Of a stretch of 64,000 nt of DNA, positions 35,532-44,280 are shown one piece after another. Location of the stretch: positions 4,136 to 68,135 of the forward strand of contig JAWKWA010000024.1 of NCBI GenBank assembly GCA_041397765.1. The letters are read 5' to 3'. Both the position numbers and the translations under genes were made by a program. Under the pieces are notes generated by a model. That model was not told the DNA's origin. It saw only the letters and a program-made list of their open reading frames with translations, and ran no database searches. Source of the stretch: JAWKWA01 sp041397765. Lineage in GTDB: Bacteria; Pseudomonadota; Alphaproteobacteria; Rhizobiales; Hyphomicrobiaceae. Positions within the stretch are counted from its first letter, which is position 1, and every line of letters starts with the position of its first letter.

Positions 35532-37075
35532 GCGAGGAGAACACCATGCCAGCGATGGCGCCATTCCCGGAGATCGGTCAGACCGTCGCGCGCGGCCGAA
35601 ACTGGCAGCGGGTCGAGGTCGATTCGCAAGGATGGCAGCAGCTTGCGATCGTTGCCGCAGAGGGGGGCGCGAGACTGGGCGGACTATGGGCCGAGAAGGA
35701 ATCGGTGCATCTCGCGCTCGTCGATGGCGAAAGCGGCCGCATGCTGGTCGGCACGCATGCCTGCGCTGAGGGCCGGTTCCCCTCGGTCGCCGCGTTGCAT
35801 GCGCCGGCCATCCGGCCCGAGCGCGCGATCGCCGATCTTTACGGTCTCCTCGCAGACGGTGCGCCCGACACACGACCCTGGCTCGATCACGGCCGATGGG
35901 ATGTGCGCCATCCGCTCGGCGATGCGACGGCGGCAAGCGGGGCGGCCGCGGCCTATGTGTTCCGCGGTGCGGAGGGCCCGCCCATGCATCAGATCCCGGT
36001 CGGGCCGGTTCATGCCGGCATCATCGAGCCGGGACATTTCCGCTTCACCGCCAGCGGGGAGTGCGTCGTCAGGCTGGAAGAGCGGCTCGGCTATGTGCAC
36101 AAGGGCATCGACGGACTGCTCGTCGGCGCGAATCTCGAGCAGGCGGCGCCGATCGCGGCCCGCGTGTCCGGCGACAGCACCGTCGCCTATGCCGTCGCCT
36201 TCGCGCAGGCGGTGGAGGAAGCGCTCGGCATCGAGGTGCCCGAGCCTGCGGTCCTCACGCGTGGCATCGCGGCGGAGCTGGAGCGCATCGCCAATCATCT
36301 GGGAGATTTCGGCGCGATCTCAAACGACGCCGCTTTCTCGATGCTGCATGCCCATTGCGGCGTCCTGCGCGAGCGGACCTTGCGCGCGGCTGCCGGCGCG
36401 TTCGGCCATCGCCTGATGATGGATCTCGTCGTGCCGGGCGGCGTCCGGCGGCTGCCTGACAGAGCCGGCCAAGGGGCGATCCGCGAGCTCATCGCCCTCA
36501 TCGCCCGGGACCTGCCACCGCTCGCGGGGCTCTACGATGCCAGCGCATCGCTGCAGGACCGCACCGTCGCGACGGGCAGGCTCGATGCGGCGCTGGCGCG
36601 GGCATGGAGTGCGGGCGGCTATGTCGGGCGGGCGAGCGGGCTTTCCTTCGACGCCCGCAAGACGCCCGGCTATGCCCCCTACGACAGGCTCGAATTCTCG
36701 GTCGCACTGCGCACGACCGGCGATGTCGATGCGCGGGTGCGCGTGCGGATCGCGGAGATCGAGACGAGCCTCGCGCTCGTTGACCAGATGCTCGACGCGC
36801 TCGAGGAAAGCGAAGGCGAGGCCACGGCCGGCGATCTTGCAAATCTCTCCACTGTCGAGGGCGGCGAAGGCATGGCGCTGGTCGAGGGCTTCCGCGGCGA
36901 TGTGCTCGCCCATGTCCGGATCGGTCCCGACCGGCGCATCGCCGCCTGTCACCTGCGCGATCCCTCGGTCTTCCAATGGCCGCTGCTCGAGGCGGCGATC
37001 GAGGGCAATATCGTCGCCGACTTCCCGCTGGTGAACAAGTCGTTCAACTGCTCCTATTCCGGCCACGACATGTGA
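35528..37075 (+). CDS. hyfG: HyfG-like large subunit lacking NiFe ligands (Ehr type)
   Basis: A 515-residue protein, a NuoC-like N-terminal part (about 1-150) fused to a NuoD/NiFe-large-subunit-like part. The fold is clear (LGYVHKGIDGLL, RGIAAELERIANHLGDFG, GGVRRL), but the metal motifs are gone. Where HycE/HyfG have RVCGICxxxH, this protein has RV-S214-G-D-S217-TVA-Y221. The C-terminal DPCxxC motif is replaced by NKSFN-C508-S-Y-S511 followed by the end of the protein, with no C-terminal processing extension. NiFe cluster binding, and so hydrogen chemistry, is not expected. Known complexes with this loss are called energy-converting-hydrogenase-related (Ehr). Overlaps hyfF by 4 bp. Confidence 0.88.
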   Translation: MSEENTMPAMAPFPEIGQTVARGRNWQRVEVDSQGWQQLAIVAAEGGARLGGLWAEKESVHLALVDGESGRMLVGTHACAEGRFPSVAALHAPAIRPERAIADLYGLLADGAPDTRPWLDHGRWDVRHPLGDATAASGAAAAYVFRGAEGPPMHQIPVGPVHAGIIEPGHFRFTASGECVVRLEERLGYVHKGIDGLLVGANLEQAAPIAARVSGDSTVAYAVAFAQAVEEALGIEVPEPAVLTRGIAAELERIANHLGDFGAISNDAAFSMLHAHCGVLRERTLRAAAGAFGHRLMMDLVVPGGVRRLPDRAGQGAIRELIALIARDLPPLAGLYDASASLQDRTVATGRLDAALARAWSAGGYVGRASGLSFDARKTPGYAPYDRLEFSVALRTTGDVDARVRVRIAEIETSLALVDQMLDALEESEGEATAGDLANLSTVEGGEGMALVEGFRGDVLAHVRIGPDRRIAACHLRDPSVFQWPLLEAAIEGNIVADFPLVNKSFNCSYSGHDM

Positions 37076-37084
37076 GGGCGGACG

Positions 37085-37609
37085 ATGCGCAGACTGCTGC
37101 TGAAGGGGCTTGTCAACGCGCCGCTCACCGAGCCGGCGCCTGCCGGCGACGAGAGCGTGCTCGCCGCGCTCGCCGAGCGGCTCGAGGGCGGTGCGCGCCG
37201 CGCGCTCGGGCGCAGCCTGTCGATCCGGCAGGTGGACGCCGGTTCGTGCAACGGCTGCGAGCTCGAGATCCATGCGCTCGCCAACGCCTTCTACGACCTG
37301 GAACGGTTCGGCCTCAGATTCGTCGCCTCGCCGCGCCATGCCGACGTGCTGCTCGTCACCGGGCCGGTGACGCTCAACATGCGCGAGGCGCTCGAGCGCA
37401 CCCATGCCGCAACGCCCGATCCCAAATGGGTGGTGGCGGTCGGCCATTGCGGCTTCGATGGCCATGTCTTCAAGGGCAGCTATGCGGTGGCCGGCGGCGT
37501 CGGCTCGGTCATTCCCGTCGACCTGCACATCCGCGGCTGTCCGCCGACGCCGACCGATCTGCTCAAGGGGCTCGTCGCGCTCGTCGAATCGAAGGCGGTC
37601 GGCGGCTGA
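37085..37609 (+). CDS. hyfI: HyfI/NuoB-like small subunit with intact N2-type cluster motif
   Basis: A 174-residue NuoB/HycG/HyfI-family protein. All four cluster cysteines are present: C55 and C58 in SCNGCELEI, C122 in GHCGFDGHVF and C152 in RGCPPTP. It should carry one [4Fe-4S] cluster next to the altered large subunit. It follows hyfG by 9 bp and ends the operon. It lacks the long C-terminal extension of E. coli HyfI. No ferredoxin-like HyfA/HyfH subunit, formate dehydrogenase or hydrogenase maturation gene follows, so the electron donor is unknown. Confidence 0.92.
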   Translation: MRRLLLKGLVNAPLTEPAPAGDESVLAALAERLEGGARRALGRSLSIRQVDAGSCNGCELEIHALANAFYDLERFGLRFVASPRHADVLLVTGPVTLNMREALERTHAATPDPKWVVAVGHCGFDGHVFKGSYAVAGGVGSVIPVDLHIRGCPPTPTDLLKGLVALVESKAVGG

Positions 37610-37619
37610 CTGCGCAGGC

Positions 37620-38723
37620 TCAGTCGAGCTCGCTCGCCTGATAGGTGGAGCGGGCGAGCCAGTCGGGATTGAGGCGGACACCCCAGCCGGGCTCGGCGGA
37701 GATCTCGACCTTGCCACCCTTGGCGACCGGCATGGGATCGTAGAGACCGTACTGCCAGGGGTAATAGTCGGCCTCCTCGATGGAGAACTCGACATAGGGA
37801 CCGGCGTTGGGGATCGCCCCCATGAAATGCAGCGAGAAGACGGTGACGAGCGACAGGTTGGCGGAGTGGAGCGTGACCGGCAGGCCGGCCTTCTCGGCCA
37901 TCCGCGCCACCTGTAGCGAGCGGCTGATGCCGCCCATGTAGCAGATGTCGGGCTGCGTCACGTCGACGGCGCGCATGGCGATCATGTAGCGCCAGAGCTG
38001 GAGATTGCAGTCCTGCTCGCCGCCCGTCACATCGAGGGCGAGCGTGTCGGTCACCTCCTTCGTCCACTCGTATTCCCAATAGGGACAGGGCTCCTCGAAG
38101 TGGATGACGCCGTTGTCCTCGAGCATCCGGCCGACCTCGATGGCCTTCCTCGGCGTGTAGGCGCTGTTGGCGTCGACGAGCAGGCGCACCTTGTCGCCGA
38201 CGGCGCGGCGGACGGCGGGCACGATCTCATCGGTGCGGCCGGGCCATTCGTCCTCGTCGTGGCCGCACTCCTTGCCGACGCGGAACTTGAAGGCGGTATG
38301 GCCCTCCTCCTCGACGAGGCGGCGGGCGCGCACGGCCTCGTCGGCGGGCGTGATCTCGCCGCGCTTCATGCTCGAGGCATAGACCGGGAAGGCGCGGGGC
38401 GTGCCGCCGAGCAGCTCGCACACGCTCTTTCCCGCGATCTTGCCGCGCAGATCCCAGAGCGCGGTGTCGAGACCGGTGAGGGCGCGCAGGACATAGGAGC
38501 CCGGGAACTTGTGCTCGCGCTCGGGAATGAGCCGGACCAGCCCGTCGATGTCGTCGGCATCATGGCCGAGCGCCCAGCGCGCCACCTGGCGGTGGAAGAT
38601 CTGGCAGGTGATGTCGGCGTTGTACGTCGAGACCTGGCCGATGCCTTCATGGCCAGTGTCGGTGGTCACCTTGACGAAGCCGACATTGGCGTTCGAGAAC
38701 GTCTCCAGACGCTTGATGCGCAT
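37620..38723 (-). CDS. Mandelate racemase/muconate-lactonizing-type enolase-superfamily enzyme
   Basis: A 367-residue enolase-superfamily member. The N-terminal capping domain (about 1-115) is followed by a TIM barrel with the metal ligands in LLVDANSAY, HFEEPCPYWE and TGGEQDCN. The second-strand motif is FKFRVGKE (K-x-R type) and a possible His base is in LPVTLHSANLS. Acid-sugar dehydratase or racemase activity would fit; the substrate is unknown. A strong GGGGGGAG site sets the start at 38723. It converges on the Ehr operon with only 10 bp between the stop codons, and is followed at 31 bp by the upstream protease gene's end, so it is probably read from its own promoter. Confidence 0.85.
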   Translation of the reverse strand: MRIKRLETFSNANVGFVKVTTDTGHEGIGQVSTYNADITCQIFHRQVARWALGHDADDIDGLVRLIPEREHKFPGSYVLRALTGLDTALWDLRGKIAGKSVCELLGGTPRAFPVYASSMKRGEITPADEAVRARRLVEEEGHTAFKFRVGKECGHDEDEWPGRTDEIVPAVRRAVGDKVRLLVDANSAYTPRKAIEVGRMLEDNGVIHFEEPCPYWEYEWTKEVTDTLALDVTGGEQDCNLQLWRYMIAMRAVDVTQPDICYMGGISRSLQVARMAEKAGLPVTLHSANLSLVTVFSLHFMGAIPNAGPYVEFSIEEADYYPWQYGLYDPMPVAKGGKVEISAEPGWGVRLNPDWLARSTYQASELD

Positions 38724-38754
38724 GCCACTCCCCCCAATTGAAGCGACCCTTGTC

Positions 38755-40311
38755 TCAGCCGGCACCGACCGGCAGTGCGATGAAGCGAATGCCGCCGGCG
38801 GCGTCGAGCACCATGAGAAGCGCCGACTGGCGGCCCGACGAGCCGATCTCGGCGAGACGGCGGACGAAGGCGTCGGGCGATGCGACCTTCTGATTGGTCA
38901 CCTCGCCGATCACGTCGCCCGGATGGATGCCCTTGGTCGCGGCTTCGGAATCAGGGTCGACCTCGAGCACCAGAACGCCCTCGACCGTATCGGCGATGCC
39001 AAACTGGGCGCGGGTCTCCTCGGTCAGCCCGCCGAGCGTCAAGCCGAGCGCGCTGATCGTCGGCTCGGGCCCGGGCTCCTCCTCGAATTGCGGCTCGCCG
39101 GCCTCGGTGTCGGTCAGCGAGGCGGTCAGATGGCCGACCGTGACATCGAGGCTCATGCTCTCGCCGGCACGCAGGATGCCGACCTTGACGACGCGGCCGA
39201 CCGGTGTCAGCGCCACGACGCGGGCAAGGCCGCGCATGCGGTCGATGTCCTGGCCATCGAAGGTGAGGATGAGATCGCCGGCGCGAAGGCCGGCGGCGGC
39301 GCCGGGGCTGTCGGGCGCGACGGCCGAGACGAGCACGCCGCCGGTCCCGGAAAGGCCGAGGCTCTCGGCGATCTCGGGGGTGATGCTCTGGATGGCGACG
39401 CCGATCCAGCCGCGCCTGACCTCGCCGTGCAGCTTCAACTGCTCGACGACATTCACGACCGTGCTCGAGGGCACGGCGAAGCCGATGCCGATCGAGCCGC
39501 CCGAGGGCGAGATGATCGCCGTGTTGATGCCGATCACCTCGCCTGCCATGTCGAACAGCGGGCCGCCGGAATTGCCCTTGTTGATCGCAGCGTCGGTCTG
39601 CAGGAACTCGTCATAGGGGCCGCTGTTGATGTCGCGTTTCTTCGCCGAGATGATGCCGACCGTCACAGTGCCGCCGAGACCGAATGGATTGCCGATCGCC
39701 ATCACCCAGTCGCCGACATGCATGCGGCCGGAATCGCCGAACGTGACGGCGGTCAGGGGATGGGCCGGTGTCACCTTCAGGAGCGCGATGTCGGTCTTGG
39801 TGTCGCGGCCGACCACCTTGTCGACCTTGAGGCGCGTGCCATCGTTGAAGCTGACGAAGATCTCGTCGGCATCGGCGATGACATGGTTGTTGGTGACGAT
39901 GAGGCCCGAGGGATCGACGACGAAGCCCGAGCCGAGCGAGCTGACCTGCTGGGGGCCACGGGCATCGCCCCGGCCGTCGAAGAACTCCTTGAAGAACTCC
40001 TCGAAGGGCGATCCCTCGGGCACCTTGGGCAAGGGGATGCCCTCCGGCCCTTTCAGGGTCTGGGAGGTCGAGATGTTGACGACGGCATCGAGCAGGCGCT
40101 CGGCGATCGGCGCGACCGATTGTGGCCCGACGGTCTCGGCACGCGCCGGCGAGAGCGGGGCGACGATGGGCAAGGCCGCCATGATGGCGGCGATCCCGGC
40201 ACAGAAGCGGGCGAGCCAGACACCCGTCCGTTCTCGCCGCGACGTGGCCCTGACAGATCCCCCGGTGTCCGGGACGGGACGGTCCGCATCATGCCCGTTC
40301 ATCAATGTCAT
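38755..40311 (-). CDS. degQ: Periplasmic Do-type serine protease (DegP/DegQ/MucD)
   Basis: A 518-residue HtrA-family protease/chaperone. Residues about 30-58 form a signal peptide or anchor (WLARFCAGIAAIMAALPIVAPLSPARA). The catalytic triad is H143 (TNNHVI), D174 (KTDIALL) and S248 (GNSGGP). Two PDZ domains follow (about 280-375 and 420-515). It degrades or refolds damaged envelope proteins. It sits downstream of hflK-hflC-DUF2065 on the same strand, a conserved alphaproteobacterial order that links two membrane quality-control systems. Confidence 0.93.
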   Translation of the reverse strand: MTLMNGHDADRPVPDTGGSVRATSRRERTGVWLARFCAGIAAIMAALPIVAPLSPARAETVGPQSVAPIAERLLDAVVNISTSQTLKGPEGIPLPKVPEGSPFEEFFKEFFDGRGDARGPQQVSSLGSGFVVDPSGLIVTNNHVIADADEIFVSFNDGTRLKVDKVVGRDTKTDIALLKVTPAHPLTAVTFGDSGRMHVGDWVMAIGNPFGLGGTVTVGIISAKKRDINSGPYDEFLQTDAAINKGNSGGPLFDMAGEVIGINTAIISPSGGSIGIGFAVPSSTVVNVVEQLKLHGEVRRGWIGVAIQSITPEIAESLGLSGTGGVLVSAVAPDSPGAAAGLRAGDLILTFDGQDIDRMRGLARVVALTPVGRVVKVGILRAGESMSLDVTVGHLTASLTDTEAGEPQFEEEPGPEPTISALGLTLGGLTEETRAQFGIADTVEGVLVLEVDPDSEAATKGIHPGDVIGEVTNQKVASPDAFVRRLAEIGSSGRQSALLMVLDAAGGIRFIALPVGAG

Positions 40312-40457
40312 GCCGGCTCGCTCCCCACTGGCTGGTGGGCCATCCGATTGCCCGCGGGCGGAGAGGCCCGGGGCGCAACTCGATCGGGCTGCGCTCGGCT
40401 GCCCGTATTGTGCATCTGACGTCTTAGGTGCCGGGGCCTAGAGGCGACGCCGCCCTG

Positions 40458-40646
40458 TCAGCCGCTGGCAAGATAGACCACCAGGAGGCCGGACACGACG
40501 GCGAGCGCACCGAAAAGCCTCAGCGTCTCGCCGGGCACTGTCGCCATCTCCTCGAGCATTTTGAGGGCGAGCCCCGGCGCGACGGTCCACAGAACGCCCT
40601 CGATGACGAGGACGAGCCCGACCGCTCTCACGATCTCGCCGAACAA
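40458..40646 (-). CDS. DUF2065 small inner-membrane protein
   Basis: A 62-residue protein with two membrane helices (about 5-25 and 40-60), of the DUF2065/YjeT family that is nearly always found beside hflC. Typical features are the IVRAVGLVLVIEGVLWTVAPG start and the LRLFGALAVVSGLLVVYL end. Probably an accessory of HflKC or FtsH; no biochemical role is known. A hairpin lies between hflC and this gene. Confidence 0.85.
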   Translation of the reverse strand: MFGEIVRAVGLVLVIEGVLWTVAPGLALKMLEEMATVPGETLRLFGALAVVSGLLVVYLASG

Positions 40647-40682
40647 GAGGACACCTCAGGAGATGTGGGTTCTGGAGTGAGG

Positions 40683-40707
40683 ACGGCCCGGCGAGGCACC
40701 GGGCCGT
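40683..40707 (-). terminator. Hairpin between hflC and DUF2065 gene
   Basis: ACGGCCCGG and CCGGGCCGT form a perfect 9-bp stem with a 7-nt loop just after the hflC stop codon. There is no U-tract; it may be a partial terminator or a stabiliser that sets downstream expression. Confidence 0.4.
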
Positions 40708-40715
40708 TCCGCGTG

Positions 40716-41606
40716 TCAGTTGGAGGCCGGCGCCGCGCCGCCCCTGCGCCCTTTCGGATCGTTGAAATAGCGGAAGAAATCCGAATCGGGCGAAAGCAGC
40801 ATCCGGGTCGAGCCGCCCTTCAGCCCTTCCTCGTAGGCCTGCATCGAGCGATAGAACGAGAAGAAATCGGGGTCCATGCCATAGGCCTCGGCGAAGATGC
40901 GGTTGCGCTCGGCATCGCCCTCGCCGCGCAGGATCTCCGACTGCTTGGTCGCCTCGGCGCGGATGATGGTCGCCTGCTTGTCGGCGGTCGCGCGGATGCG
41001 CCGCGACTGCTGCTCGCCCTGGGCGCGGAACTCGGCGGCCTCGCGTTGACGCTCGGTCTTCATGCGGGCGTAGATCGATTCCTGGTTCTGCGCCGGCAGG
41101 TCCGCCCGCTTGATGCGGACGTCGATGATCTCGACACCGAGTTCCTTGGCCGCATCCGAGACCTGATCGCGGATCTCCTTCATCAGCGTCTCGCGCTTGT
41201 TGCGCACGACGTCGGCGAAGGTCGCGGCGCCGAGCACACGGCGCATGGCCGAATCGAGGAAGGCCGAGAGCCGCGAAGTGGGATCGCGGTCGGGAACGGC
41301 ACGATAGAGCTGCAAGGGATCGACGATGCGGTAGCGGGCGAAGGTGTCGACGACGATCCGCTTCTTGTCGGAGACGATCACCTCCTTGGGCTGGGTCTCG
41401 AGGTCGAGGATGCGCTTGTCGAAATAGGTCACGGTCTGGACGAAGGGGATCATCCAGTTGAGGCCGGGCTCGGTGACGAGCCGCTGCGGCGCGCCGAACT
41501 GCAAGACCAGCGCCTGCTGATACTGATGAACGACGAACAGCGCCGAATAGGTGGCCGCCGCCGCGATGCCGAGCAGGAAGAGAAGCACGGTCAGAAGGGT
41601 CTTCAT
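40716..41606 (-). CDS. hflC: HflC, SPFH-domain modulator of FtsH
   Basis: A 296-residue stomatin/prohibitin (SPFH) protein with an N-terminal membrane anchor (about 3-24) and periplasmic body. Typical segments are QALVLQFGAPQRLVTEPGLNW, YFDKRILDLETQPKEV and the helical ERQREAAEFRAQGEQQSRRIRA stretch. With HflK it forms the cage around the FtsH protease. It starts one base after the hflK stop codon, so the two are coupled. The C-terminus ends in a short Gly/Ala-rich tail. Confidence 0.94.
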   Translation of the reverse strand: MKTLLTVLLFLLGIAAAATYSALFVVHQYQQALVLQFGAPQRLVTEPGLNWMIPFVQTVTYFDKRILDLETQPKEVIVSDKKRIVVDTFARYRIVDPLQLYRAVPDRDPTSRLSAFLDSAMRRVLGAATFADVVRNKRETLMKEIRDQVSDAAKELGVEIIDVRIKRADLPAQNQESIYARMKTERQREAAEFRAQGEQQSRRIRATADKQATIIRAEATKQSEILRGEGDAERNRIFAEAYGMDPDFFSFYRSMQAYEEGLKGGSTRMLLSPDSDFFRYFNDPKGRRGGAAPASN

Positions 41607-41607
41607 C

Positions 41608-42732
41608 TCACTTCTCCCCGGTCTTCGGTTTGCCGCCGAGCTCGCCGAGCGGCAGATAGGGCACGACACCCTGGCCGAGGCCCTTGGTGTCGAGGATGAT
41701 CTTGTCCTTGTCGCCGAGAACGCGCTGCATGGTCTCGAGGAACATGCGTTCGCGCGTGACGTCGGGCGCCTTGCGGTACTCCTCGTAGATCTTGGTGAAG
41801 CGGCTCGCCTCGCCCTGGGCCTCGGCAACCACCTGCTGCTTGTAGCCCTCGGCGGCCTGGATGATGCGCTCGGCCTCGCCGCGCGCCTCCGGCACGACTC
41901 GGTTGGCATAGGCCTGGGCCTCGTTCTGCACGCGCTCGAGATCGGCGCGCGAGCGGCCTGGGACGTCGCGGAAGGCGTCGATGACCTGGGAGGGCGGCTC
42001 GACGCTCTGGAAGCTGGACCTCCTCGATCTGATCCCGGCGCCATAAGTGTCGAGGGTCTGCTGCATGAGGACGCGGACCGCCTCCTCGATGCGCGCACGA
42101 TCCTGGGTGAGGATCGGCTCGATGTCGCTCTTGCCGACCACCTCGCGCATGGCGCTTTCACCGACGTCCTTGACGGTGCGTGCCGGCTCGCCGTCGAGGA
42201 AGGCGATGCCGTCCTTCAGGTTGAAGAGGAATTTCGGCGCGTCGCTGATGCGCCAGAAGACCGTGAAATCGACGTCGACGATGTTCTCGTCGCCGGTCAG
42301 CATCAGCCCCTCGTCGGGGCGGCCGCGCGGCGTCGTGCGGTCGTCACTGCCGCGGCCGGAGCCGATCACGGTGCGGTTGAGCGAGGTGACCTTGGGCAGG
42401 TAGACCTCCTCGATGGGATAGGGCAGGCGGAAATTGAGACCGGCGTTCAGCGTGTGATGGTAGGCGCCGAAGCGGGTGACGATGCCCTGCTCGTCCGGAT
42501 TGACGCGGACCGTGAACAGCGTGAAGCCGATCGCCGCCATCGCCACCAGGATGGCGAGGAAGAGGATGCCGGGGCTCATGCCGCCGCCGGGCATCGCCTG
42601 CTTCAGGCGGTCCTGGCTGCGCTTCAGGATCTCCTCGAGATCGGGCTGCTGCGAGCCGCCGCCGCCGGGGCCGCTGCCCCATGGACCGCCGCCCTTCCAG
42701 CCGCCGCCGCCGTTCTGATTGCTCCAAGGCAT
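41608..42732 (-). CDS. hflK: HflK, SPFH-domain modulator of FtsH
   Basis: A 374-residue HflK. The N-terminus is a glycine-rich cytosolic stretch (residues 5-28, including WKGGGPWGSGPGGGGS), followed by one membrane helix (about 55-75) and the SPFH domain (NPDEQGIVTRFGAYHHTLNAGL). The helical part (QNEAQAYANRVVPEARGEAER) precedes the end. It pairs with HflC in regulating FtsH. A GAGGAAA site precedes the ATG. The usual upstream neighbour folA is not present here. Confidence 0.94.
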   Translation of the reverse strand: MPWSNQNGGGGWKGGGPWGSGPGGGGSQQPDLEEILKRSQDRLKQAMPGGGMSPGILFLAILVAMAAIGFTLFTVRVNPDEQGIVTRFGAYHHTLNAGLNFRLPYPIEEVYLPKVTSLNRTVIGSGRGSDDRTTPRGRPDEGLMLTGDENIVDVDFTVFWRISDAPKFLFNLKDGIAFLDGEPARTVKDVGESAMREVVGKSDIEPILTQDRARIEEAVRVLMQQTLDTYGAGIRSRRSSFQSVEPPSQVIDAFRDVPGRSRADLERVQNEAQAYANRVVPEARGEAERIIQAAEGYKQQVVAEAQGEASRFTKIYEEYRKAPDVTRERMFLETMQRVLGDKDKIILDTKGLGQGVVPYLPLGELGGKPKTGEK

Positions 42733-43197
42733 GGGGGGAATTTCCTCACTTCGATAGACGGATCGGGTTCCGGCCGCTGAGGTTTCAGCCAGCGGCCGGC
42801 ACGCAGGTCGTCGTCACACCCGCATCGGGCGGGCGGGCCGGATCGGACATGTCCGGATGAGAGCCCGGCATCGTCCCGGAAAGGACGCCCGGGCGGCACG
42901 GCCAGCCGAGACAGGGGGCGCGGGGCAGGTGCGTGAACACGATCGGCCAGCCGCGGCCGGACGGCGGGACGTCGCTTCGGTCGAAACTGCCTCGGCTTCC
43001 AGGCCTTGGCTCCATGGATCGTGGTCGCTTATAGGCGAGGCGGGCTCCCGAGTAAACGAATCTGCACTCTGTGGACGAGCGGTCATGATGGCCTTCAGGC
43101 CTCGGCCGCCGGCCCGAAGAGTTGCCCTGAAAGATGGGGCTCCGCCCGCATCGGTACAAGCGCGGCGGGGCGGAAATCCGCGATCGGGGGCCCCTTG
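42733..43197. other. 465-bp region without a recognisable gene
   Basis: Lies between the hflK start and the isochorismatase-fold gene's end, both on the minus strand. Several short frames exist, but none has a good start, a recognisable family or a consistent composition. It should contain the hflK promoter. Nothing else is seen. Confidence 0.5.
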
Positions 43198-43842
43198 TCA
43201 GCCCGCCGCGCCGCCGGACAGAGCCTGCTGGCTGCAGGACGCGCGCAACTGGGCGATGCTGCGGATCTCGGCGATCTTGGCGAGGTCGCTGATCGCGGAG
43301 CGGTGCGACACCTCCTCGAAGCAGGCGCAGCCATCCTCGGCGACGATCACGCCGAAATCGCGCTGCTGGGCGTCGCGGACGGTGGCGACGACGCTGGCAT
43401 TGGTCGACATGCCGGCAATGAGCAGCCGGTCGATATGGGCCTGGTGCAGCACCCATTCGAGGCGGGTCATGTAGAAGGCCGAGTAGGTGATCTTCTCGAT
43501 GGTGATGTCGGCGGGCTCGAGCGCATCGGCGAGCTGGTGGCCCCAGCTTCCCGGTTTGAAGTCGCCCTTGCCGAGGAAGGGTCGCAGGCGGCGAAGCTGC
43601 TCGGGGATGAATGGCTCGCCATTGCGGCCCTCGACGAAGGTCAGGGGCGCGGAGATCACCCAGCCGCCGGTCGCCCTCACATCGGCGGCGAGCGGGGCGA
43701 GACGCGCGGGCAGCGAGCGCACCTCGGCGGTGACGAGGCCGGCGCGGCCATAGGCGCCATCGGGATGGACCACGTCGTTGACGAGGTCGAGGAGCAGGAG
43801 CGCGGTGCTGCCGACGGAGCATCCCATGCCGCTCGATGCCAT
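43198..43842 (-). CDS. Isochorismatase-fold protein with Ser for catalytic Cys
   Basis: A 214-residue cysteine-hydrolase (isochorismatase-like) fold. D19 (ALLLLDLVND) and K117 (TIEKITY) of the catalytic triad are present. The nucleophile position, usually TNxCV, reads STNA-S150-VVATVRDA, so the cysteine is serine. Either activity differs (isochorismatase-type members also lack Cys) or it is a binding protein. The GGAGGAG site sets the start. It is divergent from the DUF1989-GcvT gene and may handle an amide in the same pathway. Confidence 0.85.
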   Translation of the reverse strand: MASSGMGCSVGSTALLLLDLVNDVVHPDGAYGRAGLVTAEVRSLPARLAPLAADVRATGGWVISAPLTFVEGRNGEPFIPEQLRRLRPFLGKGDFKPGSWGHQLADALEPADITIEKITYSAFYMTRLEWVLHQAHIDRLLIAGMSTNASVVATVRDAQQRDFGVIVAEDGCACFEEVSHRSAISDLAKIAEIRSIAQLRASCSQQALSGGAAG

Positions 43843-44280
43843 CGGGTCACTCCTCCAGCGCGTTGCGGGGCCATTCCGGAGCCCATCGGGCACGGTGTCC
43901 GCCGGTCAGGCAGGATGCCGGCGAAGCGGGATGCCGTGGTCCGGGTCGACGAGATCCGGGGCGACGAGGTCCGGGGCGAAGGCTTCCTCGCCGCAATTCT
44001 TGCAGCAAAGCATCTCGGCCAGCCACCCGTGAGGCGGCGAAGAAACCGGCCGGCAGCCATGCAGTAAAGGGAGACCTGCGACGGGAGGTTCGCCGGCATA
44101 CCGGTCGGCCGATTCCTCGCTCCCCGGCATCAGGCGGACCATTGCCGGACCAATCGGAACCAATTTTGTCCATTCCTTGTCAAGTGCCGGCCCCTCAAGT
44201 AGGCTTCTCTCTCCTGACGACGTGCTCCAAAGGCACGACCAGAGCGGCGCGGTGCGGCGTCCAACGGCGAGCGGCAAGCC
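43843..44280. other. 438-bp divergent region with 15-bp tandem repeats
   Basis: Separates the isochorismatase-fold gene from the DUF1989-GcvT gene and should hold both promoters. 44140-44185 is notably AT-rich with repeated ACCAAT elements. A short minus-strand frame (43906-44142, 78 codons) has a CCKNCGEE element and in-frame 15-bp repeats, but no clear ribosome site; it is not called as a gene. Confidence 0.45.
43938..43982 (-). repeat. Three 15-bp tandem repeats
   Basis: Units 43938-43952, 43953-43967 and 43968-43982 differ at only two to four positions each. On the minus strand they read as PDLV/HxP-type pentapeptides in one frame. Probably a slippage product. Confidence 0.6.

Noticed and set aside
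35528..37609. Functional NiFe hydrogenase
   Set aside because: The large subunit lacks the paired CxxC motifs and the C-terminal processing site.
42814..43086. 90-codon minus-strand frame before hflK
   Set aside because: No family resemblance, no ribosome site and mixed composition.
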